This document shows positions 18,436 through 27,184 of a DNA stretch of 64,000 nucleotides, piece after piece (the first letter of the stretch is position 1; each line of letters opens with the position of its first letter). A program made the position numbers and the translations under genes. This DNA is from JBBRDU01 sp038230335. Lineage in GTDB: Bacteria; Verrucomicrobiota; Verrucomicrobiia; Chthoniobacterales; UBA10450. The stretch covers positions 55,637 through 119,636 of the forward strand of contig JBBRNL010000010.1 in the NCBI GenBank assembly GCA_038230335.1. The letters run 5' to 3'. Below the pieces are notes generated by a model. That model was not told the DNA's origin. It ran no database searches and was given only the letters and a program-made list of their open reading frames with translations.

Positions 18436-19551
18436 TCACGGTCGCAATAGCGCCCGATCGATATCGCTCAGTTTGGCACAGCCGCATAGCAGCATGGCTT
18501 CGTCCAATTCGCGCCGGAGGATTTCCAGAACCCGCGTCGCGCCTTGTTCGCCCGCGGCGGACAGGCCCCAGAGCACCGGTCGGCCAACCAAAACTGCGCG
18601 TGCACCGAGCGCGACGGCCTTGAGTACATCGCTGCCGCGCCGAATTCCGCCGTCGACATAAATCTCGCAGAGATCCCCTGCCACATCGACGACGTACGGG
18701 AGCGCCGCAGATGTTGCCGGCGCGGTGTCGAGCTGGCGACCGCCGTGATTTGAAACCACGACCGCCTTGGCTCCGTGCTCGGCCGCGCGACGCGCGTCAT
18801 CGCCCCGGCACACGCCTTTGACCACCACCGGCAATCTCGTGGATTGACACAACCAATCAAGATCATCGAAACCGAGATCTTCCTTGAAGTTGGCCCTGAC
18901 GTACGCGGCAAGCCCCGAACCTTCCACTTCCGGCAACTTGCCTTTTCCCAGCGGCGCCAGGTTTTCTACGGTCAGGCCATCCGGCAAACGAAACCGATTG
19001 CGAGCGTCCCGCTCCCGCGTGCCCAAGCCCGGCGCATCAACGGTCAGGACAATCGCTTCCGCCCCGGCTGCTTCCGCCCGTCTCACCAATTCGAGGGTAA
19101 TCCCCCGATCCTTATATATATAGAGCTGAAACCAGCGCGGGCTGCCCGCCTCGGCAAAGACTGCTTCCATGGCGATATTGGAGAGCGAGCTCAAAATGAA
19201 CAAGGTTTGGACTGCCTTAGCCGCTTTGGCTGCCGCGATTTCCCCCTCTTCACAAGCCAGCCGGTGAAAAGCCGTCGGCGCAACCAGGATAGGCATCGAG
19301 ATCGCGCAACCGAGCACGGTCGTTCGCATGTCGCGCGATTCGACTCCCGCCAGGACGCGATAGTAAAGCTTCAGCTGCTCCCAGCCGCTGGTGTTTTCGC
19401 GGAGCGTTATTTCATCCAGCGCACCGCCCTCATAATAATCAAAGGTCTCCCGGCCGAGCCGAGCCCGCGCCGCTCGGGCGTAGTCGGAGACATTAAGCAG
19501 GCTTTGCGATTCCAAGTTATGTGACGCTCCTTGGAATTTAAGCCTCTGCAA
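18436..19551 (-). CDS. FMN-dependent alpha-hydroxy-acid oxidase/dehydrogenase
   Basis: 371 aa, as expected for glycolate/lactate oxidases. FDYYEGGALDEITLREN (37-53) and MPILVAPTAFHRLA (86-99) form the N-terminal FMN-site strands; WFQLYIYKDR (140-149) and LTVDAPGLGTRERDARN (169-185) continue the barrel. Lys245 (VVVKGV), catalytic His269 and Arg272 (SNHGGRQLD, 267-275) and the phosphate-binding DGGIRRGSDVLKAVALGA (300-317) are all present. The enzyme oxidises an L-2-hydroxy acid to the keto acid, passing electrons to O2 or a quinone; the substrate is not defined by these residues. The GNAT gene follows after 51 bp. Confidence 0.92.
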   Translation of the reverse strand: MQRLKFQGASHNLESQSLLNVSDYARAARARLGRETFDYYEGGALDEITLRENTSGWEQLKLYYRVLAGVESRDMRTTVLGCAISMPILVAPTAFHRLACEEGEIAAAKAAKAVQTLFILSSLSNIAMEAVFAEAGSPRWFQLYIYKDRGITLELVRRAEAAGAEAIVLTVDAPGLGTRERDARNRFRLPDGLTVENLAPLGKGKLPEVEGSGLAAYVRANFKEDLGFDDLDWLCQSTRLPVVVKGVCRGDDARRAAEHGAKAVVVSNHGGRQLDTAPATSAALPYVVDVAGDLCEIYVDGGIRRGSDVLKAVALGARAVLVGRPVLWGLSAAGEQGATRVLEILRRELDEAMLLCGCAKLSDIDRALLRP

Positions 19552-19693
19552 CTGCCACTCTGTAAAGAATTACACTTGAAAATTTCGGGCTTTCTCGGCT
19601 GATTCAAGTGCAGAGATCTGACTTCAAGATTCTCGCCTCCAGAGGGAGGCCATTTCCCCCAAGGCGCGTGTCGGAGCCTCGTCGTGTGGCCGG

Positions 19694-20032
19694 TTATGAG
19701 GCATGGTGGGCGTGGTATTCGGTGTGACCACACTTCAGGCAGATGGACTTCATAGCGCCCTGGTGAGGTCCCTCCGTGACCGGCCTCTGCTCGGTCATTT
19801 TGCCGCTGCAATGACGGCATTTTTCGCGATGACCGAAATAGGCTTTCGCGAGCGAGAGCGGCTTCCATTCACCCATGCCTTCCACCCAGAAGTGATCAGT
19901 AGGAAACAAGCGACCGGTATCGATCAAGTTGTTGAAAACGGGCTGACTGTATTGGCCGACCTCCTGCCCGTCCCTTGATACATGAATTATCACGAGAGCG
20001 ACATGGTATTTGACTATTTGCCCGCCTGACAA
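19694..20032 (-). CDS. GYF_2-like domain protein with a zinc ribbon
   Basis: 112 aa. Residues about 15-62 (VSRDGQEVGQYSQPVFNNLI, LFPTDHFWVEGMGEWKPLS) match the DUF4339/GYF_2 pattern, in which a conserved W near the end binds proline-rich peptides. This is followed by two CxxC knuckles (EKCRHCSGKM and SICLKCGHTE), a treble-clef-like zinc ribbon, and a His-rich tail. Such proteins are usually cytoplasmic or membrane-associated adaptors of unknown function. The fusion of a GYF_2-like module to a short zinc ribbon is modest in size and could be an adaptor. Confidence 0.65.
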   Translation of the reverse strand: MSGGQIVKYHVALVIIHVSRDGQEVGQYSQPVFNNLIDTGRLFPTDHFWVEGMGEWKPLSLAKAYFGHREKCRHCSGKMTEQRPVTEGPHQGAMKSICLKCGHTEYHAHHAS

Positions 20033-20234
20033 GACCTAACGAAAAATTCAACGCACCCTTACTGGGTGGATCTCCGTGCAGCTGCCGCCGAGAAACCGGA
20101 TCGCTCGTTAAGCATTGGTCCTAACACTTCGGTGAGGAGGCACGCCAAAAGGGTTAGGCATATTACTCGATTCAACGAAGAGCCCTCGACAGGATGGCCG
20201 GTATTGATCAACCCATCTGCGAAAAACAACACCC

Positions 20235-20708
20235 ATGAAACTAATTTCTCTCTCGGCCGCACTGCTGCTATCCATCACCTCCGCCCTCCCGGCGCAGAAC
20301 GCGCCGGCCGCCGCTGACCTCACGAAGCTGCTGCAAACTTTCCTGGCCGGCGCTGGAGGCAACGACGTCGCCACGCACGAACGCTTCTGGGCGGAGGATC
20401 TGATTTACACCGCGTCGGCCGGTCGCCGCCTTGGTAAAGCGGACATCCTGCGCGAAGTCCGCGCGGAGCCCCATGCCAAAGCCGGGGAGGAAGAGACGGT
20501 TTACACCGCAGAAGACATTCGCATACAGCAATACGGCGACACGGCTATCGTCGCGTTCCGTCTGGTCGCTACGACGAACAACGCTGGAAAGAAGCAGGTC
20601 AGCAATTATCTGAACAGCGGCACGTTTGTAAAACGAGACAACCGATGGCAGGTCGTGAACTGGCAGGCCACTGCCATACCGAAACCGCCCGACCCGAAGC
20701 CGCATTGA
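20235..20708 (+). CDS. Secreted NTF2/SnoaL-like (DUF4440-type) protein
   Basis: 157 aa with a signal peptide (MKLISLSAALLLSITSALPA, cut before QNAPA). The mature part is a cone-shaped NTF2 fold: a helix (LTKLLQTFLAGAGGNDVATH), ERFWAEDLIYTASAGRR, KADILREVRAE, then strands EDIRIQQYGDTAIVAFRLV and YLNSGTFVKRDNRWQVVNWQ. This matches the DUF4440/SnoaL-like family, whose members act as small isomerases or simply bind ligands. The RWQVVNWQAT end is typical. A CCTGTC-type repeat hairpin starts at the stop codon. Confidence 0.8.
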   Translation: MKLISLSAALLLSITSALPAQNAPAAADLTKLLQTFLAGAGGNDVATHERFWAEDLIYTASAGRRLGKADILREVRAEPHAKAGEEETVYTAEDIRIQQYGDTAIVAFRLVATTNNAGKKQVSNYLNSGTFVKRDNRWQVVNWQATAIPKPPDPKPH

Positions 20709-20743
20709 TCCTGATTTGACAGGATGAACACGATTTACAGGAT
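20708..20743. repeat. ATCCTG/CAGGAT dispersed-type repeat hairpin
   Basis: ATCCTG and CAGGAT form a perfect 6-bp inverted repeat around ATTTGA, followed 12 nt later by a second CAGGAT. It lies in the convergent gap between two genes and may serve as a transcription end. From memory, very similar intergenic sequences recur in Verrucomicrobiota; a partial relative is at 32661-32718. Confidence 0.55.
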
Positions 20744-20806
20744 AGGCCTTCCGCGCGCTCCCACTCGCCCGCCTTCCACTTTCTGACCTCTGCCCCCTCA
20801 AAAGCC

Positions 20807-21298
20807 CTAACGAACGAAACGCGGCAACCGTCCGCTCGATTCTTCGTGAGATGCCCCCACGGTGATGTGAAAATGATCGTCGCCTACCTCGCCAATGATA
20901 TACCCCTGCTCTGTCGTGACACCATATTTGCCGCTGGATCTCCCATACAAGAACCCAACTTCCCCACTGGCATGATCAAAAAAACTGAAGCGCCGCAACT
21001 CCACGGTCTCTTTGGACGAATCGCTAACCGTCATGGCGGACGACGCAGCGTTGACCTTGGATGTCCACGCTCCGGTCCCTGACGGTGTGCGTAAGGGCGG
21101 AAGAAAATCAGGACCGGTCGTTTCCACCCAGCTGAAGGCGCTCGCGAAAGAGAACGACCCTGCTTCCGAAAGCGCTAGCGACGCGAGCCGCGGAACAGAA
21201 CTATTAAGCGAACCGAAAGAAGATGGCTGAGCCAAAGCCGACATTGAAGAGCAAATGCAAAACAATCCCGCAACGGCAGACAGCGCGTTCTTGGTCAT
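20807..21298 (-). CDS. Secreted hypothetical protein
   Basis: 163 aa with a signal peptide (MTKNALSAVAGLFCICSSMS, cut after ALA). The mature part is Ser-rich at first, then WVETTGPDFLPPLRTPSGTG and a beta-rich C-terminal half (EVGFLYGRSSGKYGVTTEQG, DDHFHITVGASHEESSGRLP). No family is recognised. The C-terminal segment has a GKYGVTxEQGYIIGEVGDDHFHI pattern seen in other uncharacterised verrucomicrobial exported proteins, which I note only from memory. It converges with the NTF2-like gene and is divergent from the gene at 21612. Confidence 0.65.
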   Translation of the reverse strand: MTKNALSAVAGLFCICSSMSALAQPSSFGSLNSSVPRLASLALSEAGSFSFASAFSWVETTGPDFLPPLRTPSGTGAWTSKVNAASSAMTVSDSSKETVELRRFSFFDHASGEVGFLYGRSSGKYGVTTEQGYIIGEVGDDHFHITVGASHEESSGRLPRFVR

Positions 21299-21423
21299 AA
21301 GGAACCCTCCGTCAAAACGTCACGAGCGCGAGCGAAATCTCCAAGCGATCAGGATAAACCGTTCAATCGGCCCTTCGGTGTGCATCGACTCTTATCACGC
21401 TCTGCGCGATCATCTTCTGTTGC

Positions 21424-21444
21424 GGCGATTTACGAAATCGCCGA
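21424..21444. repeat. Perfect 9-bp inverted repeat in a 313-bp intergenic region
   Basis: CGGCGATTT and AAATCGCCG flank a 3-nt loop. The divergent gap 21299-21611 otherwise holds only a weaker GGGGCGATTTACCCCC-like stretch near 21532, which shares the GCGATTTAC core. It could be an operator or a leader hairpin; no T-tract follows, so a terminator is unlikely. Confidence 0.4.
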
Positions 21445-21611
21445 TCTCCGTCCGAATTGGAGGGCGAGCGCACCGCTTGCCTCCTTCTAATCCATCGCAC
21501 GAGGTCCGCAAAACCCATAAAATCAGGCAGGGGCGATTTACCCCCCTCACTTGCCAGACCTCCCTGAATAGAGTCTGCTTCATCTACGTCCAACCAACCG
21601 AATACCTAACA

Positions 21612-22565
21612 ATGAAAAACCTAATTGCACTATTAATGGTCTGCTCTCTGGCGCTCGTGGCGAGCGTTCGAGCGGAAAACGACAATCCGAAGAAGAAAAA
21701 AGGCAATGGCGGAGCGAATGCAGCAGCGCCAGCCACGCAAGCCAATCCCAAGCAACACCAGGGGAAGAATGCGAACGGACCCGGAGGCGGCCCGCACAAC
21801 AATCTTCGAAAAGGCCGTCAGGGTGACGGTCAGGTCCAGACTCAAGCGAACATTCAGACCGACGCGAAAATCCGCGGTAATGGTAATGGTAAGCACCACG
21901 GCGACGCGAAGAACAACGGCGCGGTCAACGCCAACGCCAATGCCGACGCGAATGCGGCTAACAACCTAAAGGGCAACAAAGGCAACAAGGCGGACAAGCT
22001 TGATAAGCACGCTGCCAAACAACTGGCGCACAACAGCCCCGAGTTCAAAGCGAAGCAGCAGAAGTTCCAAAGCATCCATGCTCAGCACGCCAACTTCAAA
22101 GCGAAGCAAAACGCGTCGATCGCCAGCGTCAAGTTCAACAAGAACTTTAAGATCCAGGGGAGCCAGAACTGGAAGGGCCAGAAGTATGTCGTTTTCCAAA
22201 ACTATCATCCTCAATGGCACGATCAGATCTGGTGGCACTCGCATCATGATCACATCGTGTTGGTCGGTGGCGGTTGGTACTTCTGGAATTCCGGATATTG
22301 GTATCCGGCCTGGGGTTACAGCGAGGCGGAAGCCTACTACCCCTATGACGGGCCCATTTATGTTGGCCACAACCCGGCGCCCCCCGATCAGATCATTGCC
22401 GACGTGCAGGCTTCGCTGCAGGAACAAGGGTTTTACAAGGGCGAAGTCGACGGCCTCCTTGGCCCTCTGACCCGTGCGGCCCTGGCCGAATATCAGCAAT
22501 CCCAAGGTCTCGAGACCACCGCCGCCATGGACGAGCCCACTCTCGAATCGCTCGGCATGAGCTAA
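21612..22565 (+). CDS. Secreted Asn/Lys-rich protein with C-terminal peptidoglycan-binding domain
   Basis: The ATG at 21612 (317 aa) is chosen because it begins a signal peptide (MKNLIALLMVCSLALVASVR, cut after AEN). The next 130 residues are low-complexity N/A/K/G/H (ANANADANAANNLKGNKGNK), then a Tyr/Trp/His-rich segment (QIWWHSHHDHIVLVGGGWYF, YPAWGYSEAEAYYPYDG). Residues about 255-317 are a PG_binding_1 domain (IIADVQASLQEQGFYKGEVD, GLLGPLTRAALAEYQQSQGL). The protein is probably a cell-wall-associated periplasmic or surface factor. A strong terminator lies 27 nt after the stop. Confidence 0.8.
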   Translation: MKNLIALLMVCSLALVASVRAENDNPKKKKGNGGANAAAPATQANPKQHQGKNANGPGGGPHNNLRKGRQGDGQVQTQANIQTDAKIRGNGNGKHHGDAKNNGAVNANANADANAANNLKGNKGNKADKLDKHAAKQLAHNSPEFKAKQQKFQSIHAQHANFKAKQNASIASVKFNKNFKIQGSQNWKGQKYVVFQNYHPQWHDQIWWHSHHDHIVLVGGGWYFWNSGYWYPAWGYSEAEAYYPYDGPIYVGHNPAPPDQIIADVQASLQEQGFYKGEVDGLLGPLTRAALAEYQQSQGLETTAAMDEPTLESLGMS

Positions 22566-22591
22566 GCGAACAGTAAATTCGAACAACGAAG

Positions 22592-22624
22592 AGCCGCTGC
22601 GATTGATTCGCAGCGGCTTTTTCG
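22592..22624 (+). terminator. Rho-independent terminator
   Basis: AGCCGCTGCGA and TTCGCAGCGGCT form a stem of about 11 bp around a TTGA-type loop, followed by TTTTTCG. It lies 27 nt after the stop of the peptidoglycan-binding-domain gene and isolates it from the cyclase gene downstream. Confidence 0.88.
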
Positions 22625-22762
22625 TTTACAAATTTTCCTGCGCCCGGGCTGGACTGGTTTACTTCGGCGTAACGAAGAAATTTTAGAAGGACTACTCACA
22701 TCGGAAGTGAATCACCACACAAACGGCTTTGCGGTTGACGAAGCAACTTCTGAGCGAATGCT

Positions 22763-24889
22763 GTGGCCATGAGCGAGCCGAGAAGCGACTTCGAACTCGC
22801 GCACGTTCTGTTCATGGACGTGGTCGGTTACTCGAAACTGCTGATCGACGATCAGCGTGAACTAATCGCCGAACTAAATGCCGTCGTGCTCGGGACGGAT
22901 GCGGTTCGCGCGGCCGAAGCGGCGGGCAAGCTCATTCGTTTGCCGACGGGAGACGGCATGGCGCTGGCTTTTTTCACCACGCCAGAGGCGCCCGTGCGGT
23001 GTGCGGTCGAGATCGATCGCGCTCTACGGCACGGGGGTGACATGAAGAATCTGCGGATGGGAATTCACACTGGGCCAGTGAGCACGGTGGCGGATGTGAA
23101 CGAACGGTCCAACGTCGCGGGTGCCGGCATCAACATGGCGCAGCGCGTGATGGATTGCGGCGACGCCGGTCACATTCTGCTTTCCTCGCGCGTGGCTGAA
23201 GATCTGGCCCACTTTCGCGATTGGTCGACGCAATTGCACGATCTCGGCGAATGCGAAGTGAAGCATGGCGTGCGCGTGCGCGTGTTCAACCTTTACGGCG
23301 AGGGATTTGGCAATCCCGCCCCACCCGCAGCCATCGCCCGGCAGGAGCGGAGTGGTGCGGCCCAAGCCGCCACCACACAGCGCTCGCGTCGAACAAAGCT
23401 GGCAATCGCGATCGGAGTCGGCGCTGTGATCGCGGGGGTCATCGCCACGGCGGTCATATCAAGGACGCGGTCGGCGCATCCGGTTGCGGGTGAGAAGTCG
23501 ATTGCCGTGCTCCCTTTCGTCGATCTGAGCCCGGCGAAAGATCAGGAATATTTCTGCGACGGAATCAGCGAGGAAATTCTCGATACGCTCGCAAAAACGG
23601 AAGGCCTTCGCGTGGTCGCGCGGACATCGTCGTTTTCGTTCAAGGGCAAAAGCGCAGATGTGTCGGACATCTCACAGAAGCTTGGCGTCGCGACCATTCT
23701 CGAAGGAAGTCTGCGGCGCGAAGGAAACCACATGCGGATAACCGCACAGCTCATCAACGCGCGTGATGGCTTCCATCTTTGGTCAGAGACGTTTGACCGC
23801 GAGCTGCAGGGGGTATTTGCCATGCAGGATGAGATCACGCGAAAAATCGTCGATGCCCTGAAGGTAAAACTGTCGATCGGACCGACGCCGCGCGGTCAGC
23901 AGAACGCCGAGGCTTACGACCTGTATCTCCAGGGCTTGTCTTACTCGAAAAAGAGTGACGAAGAAAGTTTGCGTAAAGCACTGGCCTTATTCGAAGCGGC
24001 GCTCGCGAAGGACCCGCAATTGGGGCGCGCCTGGACGGGGATCGCGGCGGTATGGAATTGGCTCGCCGACTCTTATGTCAAACCGCTCGATGCCTATCCC
24101 GCAGCCAAAGCGGCTGCGTCGAGGGCCCTCGCTCTCGACCCGCGCGATGCGGAAGCGTATGCCTGGCTTGGCGAAGCGAAGCGCGTTCTTGGCTACGATT
24201 ACGCCGCCGAACAAGCGGATCTGGAGCAGGCGCTAAAAATCGACCCGAACTCGGCGGTGGCGCATACGTTTCTCTCGCTGTTGCTCGCGGGGAAAGGGGA
24301 TACCGTGCGGACGCTCCACCATATGGAACTCGCCCGCACAGCGGACCCGCTCTCGGCCATCGTCAGCAATTTTGCCGCGATCACCCTACTCTCATACGGA
24401 AAAACCGATGAGGCGATCGCCGAGGGAAAACGCACGCTCGAGCTCGATCCTGAATTTAGCTATTTTGAATCAGGACTTGGCGCGGCCTATCGAATGCAGG
24501 GTCGATTGACGGATTCGATCGCGGTTTATGAAAAAGCGCGAGAGGTTTCGAAGCAGCCAATGCCGGGCCTCGGGGTCACGTATGCGATGGCTGGCCGCAC
24601 GACGGAGGCGCGACAGATACTGGATCAATTCATCGAGCAGGCGCGAACGAAATACTTCGCCGGAGATTCAATCGCGGAAATTTACGTTGCGCTCGGTGAA
24701 CGGGACGAAGCATTTCGCTGGCTCGAGCGCGCGATCGACGAACATTCCGCGCCACTGGAAGGACTGGCGGTACGCCCTGAGTTTAGACCGTTGCACGGAG
24801 ACCCGCGCTTCACCGCCCTCCTGCGGCGCATCGGTATAGATCCGGAAAAAGCACTCGCCCCTTCCCGCTCATCGCAGGATCCGAAATGA
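22763..24889 (+). CDS. Class III cyclase-homology / TolB-like / TPR membrane protein, stand-alone member
   Basis: 708 aa. Residues 14-180 are a class III nucleotidyl cyclase homology domain: both metal Asp residues are present (D19 in FMDVVGYS, D64 in TGDG) and so are N124 and R128 (GAGINMAQR). The purine-selecting Lys is replaced by Leu60 (RLPTGDG), so nucleotide specificity or activity is doubtful. One TM segment spans 212-232. The TolB-like domain starts KSIAVLPF at 245-252, with GISEEILDTLAKTEG, RTSSFSFKG, ILEGSLRR and FHLWSETFD. TPRs fill about 370-690. It is the same family as the 14-gene array starting 12 kb downstream and closest to the array's fourth gene. A start at 22769 is equally possible. 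Confidence 0.9.
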   Translation: MAMSEPRSDFELAHVLFMDVVGYSKLLIDDQRELIAELNAVVLGTDAVRAAEAAGKLIRLPTGDGMALAFFTTPEAPVRCAVEIDRALRHGGDMKNLRMGIHTGPVSTVADVNERSNVAGAGINMAQRVMDCGDAGHILLSSRVAEDLAHFRDWSTQLHDLGECEVKHGVRVRVFNLYGEGFGNPAPPAAIARQERSGAAQAATTQRSRRTKLAIAIGVGAVIAGVIATAVISRTRSAHPVAGEKSIAVLPFVDLSPAKDQEYFCDGISEEILDTLAKTEGLRVVARTSSFSFKGKSADVSDISQKLGVATILEGSLRREGNHMRITAQLINARDGFHLWSETFDRELQGVFAMQDEITRKIVDALKVKLSIGPTPRGQQNAEAYDLYLQGLSYSKKSDEESLRKALALFEAALAKDPQLGRAWTGIAAVWNWLADSYVKPLDAYPAAKAAASRALALDPRDAEAYAWLGEAKRVLGYDYAAEQADLEQALKIDPNSAVAHTFLSLLLAGKGDTVRTLHHMELARTADPLSAIVSNFAAITLLSYGKTDEAIAEGKRTLELDPEFSYFESGLGAAYRMQGRLTDSIAVYEKAREVSKQPMPGLGVTYAMAGRTTEARQILDQFIEQARTKYFAGDSIAEIYVALGERDEAFRWLERAIDEHSAPLEGLAVRPEFRPLHGDPRFTALLRRIGIDPEKALAPSRSSQDPK

Positions 24890-24948
24890 ACGCGGTATTC
24901 ACTCGTTCGCTGGTTATTTTTCCCGCTAGACGGAATTCGTCCACAGAT

Positions 24949-24954
24949 AAGGAG
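24949..24954 (+). promoter_or_regulatory. Shine-Dalgarno site deciding the start at 24961
   Basis: AAGGAG lies 6 nt before the ATG at 24961. This supports that start over the ATG at 24886, which merely overlaps the upstream stop and would precede the signal peptide with 25 hydrophilic residues. Confidence 0.75.
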
Positions 24955-24960
24955 TTCAAC

Positions 24961-25620
24961 ATGTCGAAAGTATACTTGCTCGGAATGTCTTTGATCGTTC
25001 TCAGTATCAATAGTTCCTGCGTCGCTCAAGAGACCGGCGCGAATGCCGCGCCCTTATCCCAAACCTCCGCACAAGGTTTCCAATGGCCCCGGCCAACCGG
25101 GTGGCGCACGGAGACCATCCCCTTCCCGCTGGACTTTGCGCCTGATATTCAGCATCGCGGAATCGTGGAGGTTCGTTTCTCACCCGGATTTAAAGATCCC
25201 GCCGCTGAGGGGTTTTGGTCGTATGCCTTTGTCTGGTGGCTGGAGGACGATGTGCCGCTCACGCGGGAGCTTCTGGCCGACGAACTCACGCGTTACTATT
25301 TTGGACTCAGCAAAGCGGTCGCCGGGGATAAATATGTGATCCGGGCCGATGCCTTTAAGGCCGATTTTACAGATGAGATTGCGACCGCTCCTTACTCGTC
25401 CGCTTATCGTGGCACCATCGAAAGCTTTGAACCGTTCAAGACGGGAAAGCCGATCCGCCTGATCGTCCGGATTCGCGTTGGAAAGTGCGAGGCAACAAAG
25501 CGGCGCTTTGTCTTAGTCGAAGCATCACCGCAGCCGACGAACGCGGCCATCTGGAGTGAGATCTCGCGAGTGGCCGACGGCTTCAAGTGCTCACTACCTC
25601 CGCCCCCCAGAGAAGATTAG
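24961..25620 (+). CDS. Secreted hypothetical protein
   Basis: 219 aa from the ATG preceded by AAGGAG. A signal peptide (MSKVYLLGMSLIVLSINSSC) ends in a Cys with serines before it, and a lipoprotein is possible but the lipobox is poor. The mature part has WPRPTGWRTETIPFPLDFAP, then GIVEVRFSPGFKDPAAEGFW and YAFVWWLEDDVPLT, ending in IWSEISRVADGFKCSLP. The sequence resembles uncharacterised exported proteins from the same phylum, with no assigned function. It lies 71 nt after the cyclase/TolB/TPR gene and may be on its transcript; a link in function is only inference. Confidence 0.7.
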   Translation: MSKVYLLGMSLIVLSINSSCVAQETGANAAPLSQTSAQGFQWPRPTGWRTETIPFPLDFAPDIQHRGIVEVRFSPGFKDPAAEGFWSYAFVWWLEDDVPLTRELLADELTRYYFGLSKAVAGDKYVIRADAFKADFTDEIATAPYSSAYRGTIESFEPFKTGKPIRLIVRIRVGKCEATKRRFVLVEASPQPTNAAIWSEISRVADGFKCSLPPPPRED

Positions 25621-25688
25621 GCTTTTCAAAAACGTGATGGCGAAAAAAGAAGCTCCTAAGACGTTCGGCCCTGCCTAAGCTGTCCGCC

Positions 25689-26471
25689 GTGAATCAACGC
25701 GAAGAGGAACTATCTTCATCGCTGCCAGCCGACCTCGATTCGCTCCCGCGGTTGAGCGGATTTCGACTGCGCGGTATGGCAATGACGCGCCTGGAAGCGT
25801 TCATCGATGCCGCGTTCGCCTTTGCCGTCACCATGCTGGTTATCTCCAGTGGGCAGGTGCCGGATGATCTTCAGGCGCTCCTCCTTGCTTTCAAAAATAT
25901 CCCGGCATTTGTCGCGAGCATCGCGATCCTGAGTGTCTTTTGGAGGGGCCATTGGCTCTGGAGCCGCCGCTTCGGTCTGGAGGATGGTGTGTCGATCATG
26001 ATCAGTTGGACCATGCTGGTGACCATCCTGATTTACGTTTATCCACTGAAGTTATTATTCAGCGTCCTTTTTTATTACCTGACTGATCAACGGTTCGGTC
26101 AGGCCATCGTGGCTCATACAGAAGGACAGGCGCGCACACTCTTCGCCATCTATGGACTCGGCTTCAGCGCCATCGCTCTACAGATTCTTCTTCTCAATTT
26201 GAGAGCATGGAGATTACGACAAGCGCTCCGCCTGAATGAGCACGAAAAGTTACTGACGCGCGCAGAGCTGAGCAAATGGGGAATTCTCGCAGCGGTGGGG
26301 TTTATATCCCTGGTGCTGGCCCTGACCTTGCCTTTCCCGTATCTGGGATGGAGCGGCCGAGTCTATATTTCGATATTGCTTCTGATGCCGCTCCACCGGC
26401 GCTGGCGCGCGCGCCAGAGAAAAAGCATGGTCCATGTGGCCGTGCAGCTTGACGAATCTACGACCTTGTAA
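25689..26471 (+). CDS. TMEM175-like (DUF1211) potassium channel family protein
   Basis: 260 aa with six likely TM helices. The first carries RLEAFIDAAFAFAVTMLVIS (35-54), matching the RxxxFSDAxxAxxxTLL signature of bacterial TMEM175 channels, with Ile in place of Ser in FSD. Further helices are at about 70-95 (FVASIAILSVFWRGHWLW), 104-125, 150-175, 198-215 and 222-238. Family members form tetrameric K+-leak channels whose gate is the hydrophobic ring of TM1; conduction here is inferred from homology. Isolated 68 bp after the secreted hypothetical gene, same strand. Confidence 0.8.
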   Translation: MNQREEELSSSLPADLDSLPRLSGFRLRGMAMTRLEAFIDAAFAFAVTMLVISSGQVPDDLQALLLAFKNIPAFVASIAILSVFWRGHWLWSRRFGLEDGVSIMISWTMLVTILIYVYPLKLLFSVLFYYLTDQRFGQAIVAHTEGQARTLFAIYGLGFSAIALQILLLNLRAWRLRQALRLNEHEKLLTRAELSKWGILAAVGFISLVLALTLPFPYLGWSGRVYISILLLMPLHRRWRARQRKSMVHVAVQLDESTTL

Positions 26472-26533
26472 GCCTGACGAGCCGGTGAATCGCTAACTCC
26501 AATAGCCGGACGCGCGAGTCCATCAATCACTGC

Positions 26534-26569
26534 GATCGACGACGGCGAACGGTCGCGCCGTCGTCGATC
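26534..26569. repeat. Perfect 14-bp inverted repeat in a convergent gap
   Basis: GATCGACGACGGCG and CGCCGTCGTCGATC flank an 8-nt loop between the ends of two convergent genes (26471 and 26594). On the plus strand it is followed by A residues rather than T, so it is not a classical intrinsic terminator in either direction, although its position suggests a shared 3' end. Confidence 0.6.
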
Positions 26570-26593
26570 AAAAAAAGCGCTAACGCTGGCCGT

Positions 26594-27184
26594 CTATTGC
26601 GAAAGCGCCTCGCCACATGGATTGCGCCCGCTCGCGGGAACAACCAGGGCCAAATAACTTGTCGCAAGTCGTTGTGCCCCCAGATCACTGATAAACGTGA
26701 ATCCATGGGCATACTGGAAGTTGCAAGTCACCATGATATAACCTTGAAAACCCGGTGTGGCGGCCACTCCCAGATTGCCGCCGTTACTGAGAGTAAAGAT
26801 CAGTGATGAACCGGCTGGAACAGCTTGCGTTGTCTGAGCGGCGGGAGCCGCACCCCCTCCAGTGGTGTTACCGAAATAGCTGATGGTGCATGTTCCGGTT
26901 TGAGGCGTTGTGCCCACGGTATCGAGGGATGTATTGGCAATTGTCATACCAGTATCAAAACCAGCCTGGTTGGTAACGAACGGAAACAAAAGAACCGTGG
27001 TGGTTGCGCCCGCTGGAAGAACCGGACAGGGAGGAGGCGGATCTGGTTTCTTGGCCGATGTCGTACTCGCCGGCATCAGAAAGAAAGCGAGGGCGAGTGT
27101 CGCCATCGCTAAACATGCAGTGACAAATCGACTGCCGGTGAAGGCGGACGAGAAGATCGATCGCAAGGCTTGAGTCTGTTTCAT
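26594..27184 (-). CDS. Secreted hypothetical protein
   Basis: 196 aa. A long N-terminal region with a signal-like helix at about 19-38 (VTACLAMATLALAFFLMPAS). The mature part begins KKPDPPPPCP, then VLLFPFVTNQAGFDTGMTIA, TGTCTISYFGNTT, and GYIMVTCNFQYAHGFTFISD; the whole is Thr/Gly/Ala-rich with four to five beta strands. This layout, a fibronectin-like 'FPFVTNQAGFDTGIAIANTS' type fold, recurs in many acidobacterial and verrucomicrobial exported proteins of unknown function. It ends at a perfect inverted repeat and diverges from the gene at 27488. Confidence 0.65.
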   Translation of the reverse strand: MKQTQALRSIFSSAFTGSRFVTACLAMATLALAFFLMPASTTSAKKPDPPPPCPVLPAGATTTVLLFPFVTNQAGFDTGMTIANTSLDTVGTTPQTGTCTISYFGNTTGGGAAPAAQTTQAVPAGSSLIFTLSNGGNLGVAATPGFQGYIMVTCNFQYAHGFTFISDLGAQRLATSYLALVVPASGRNPCGEALSQ

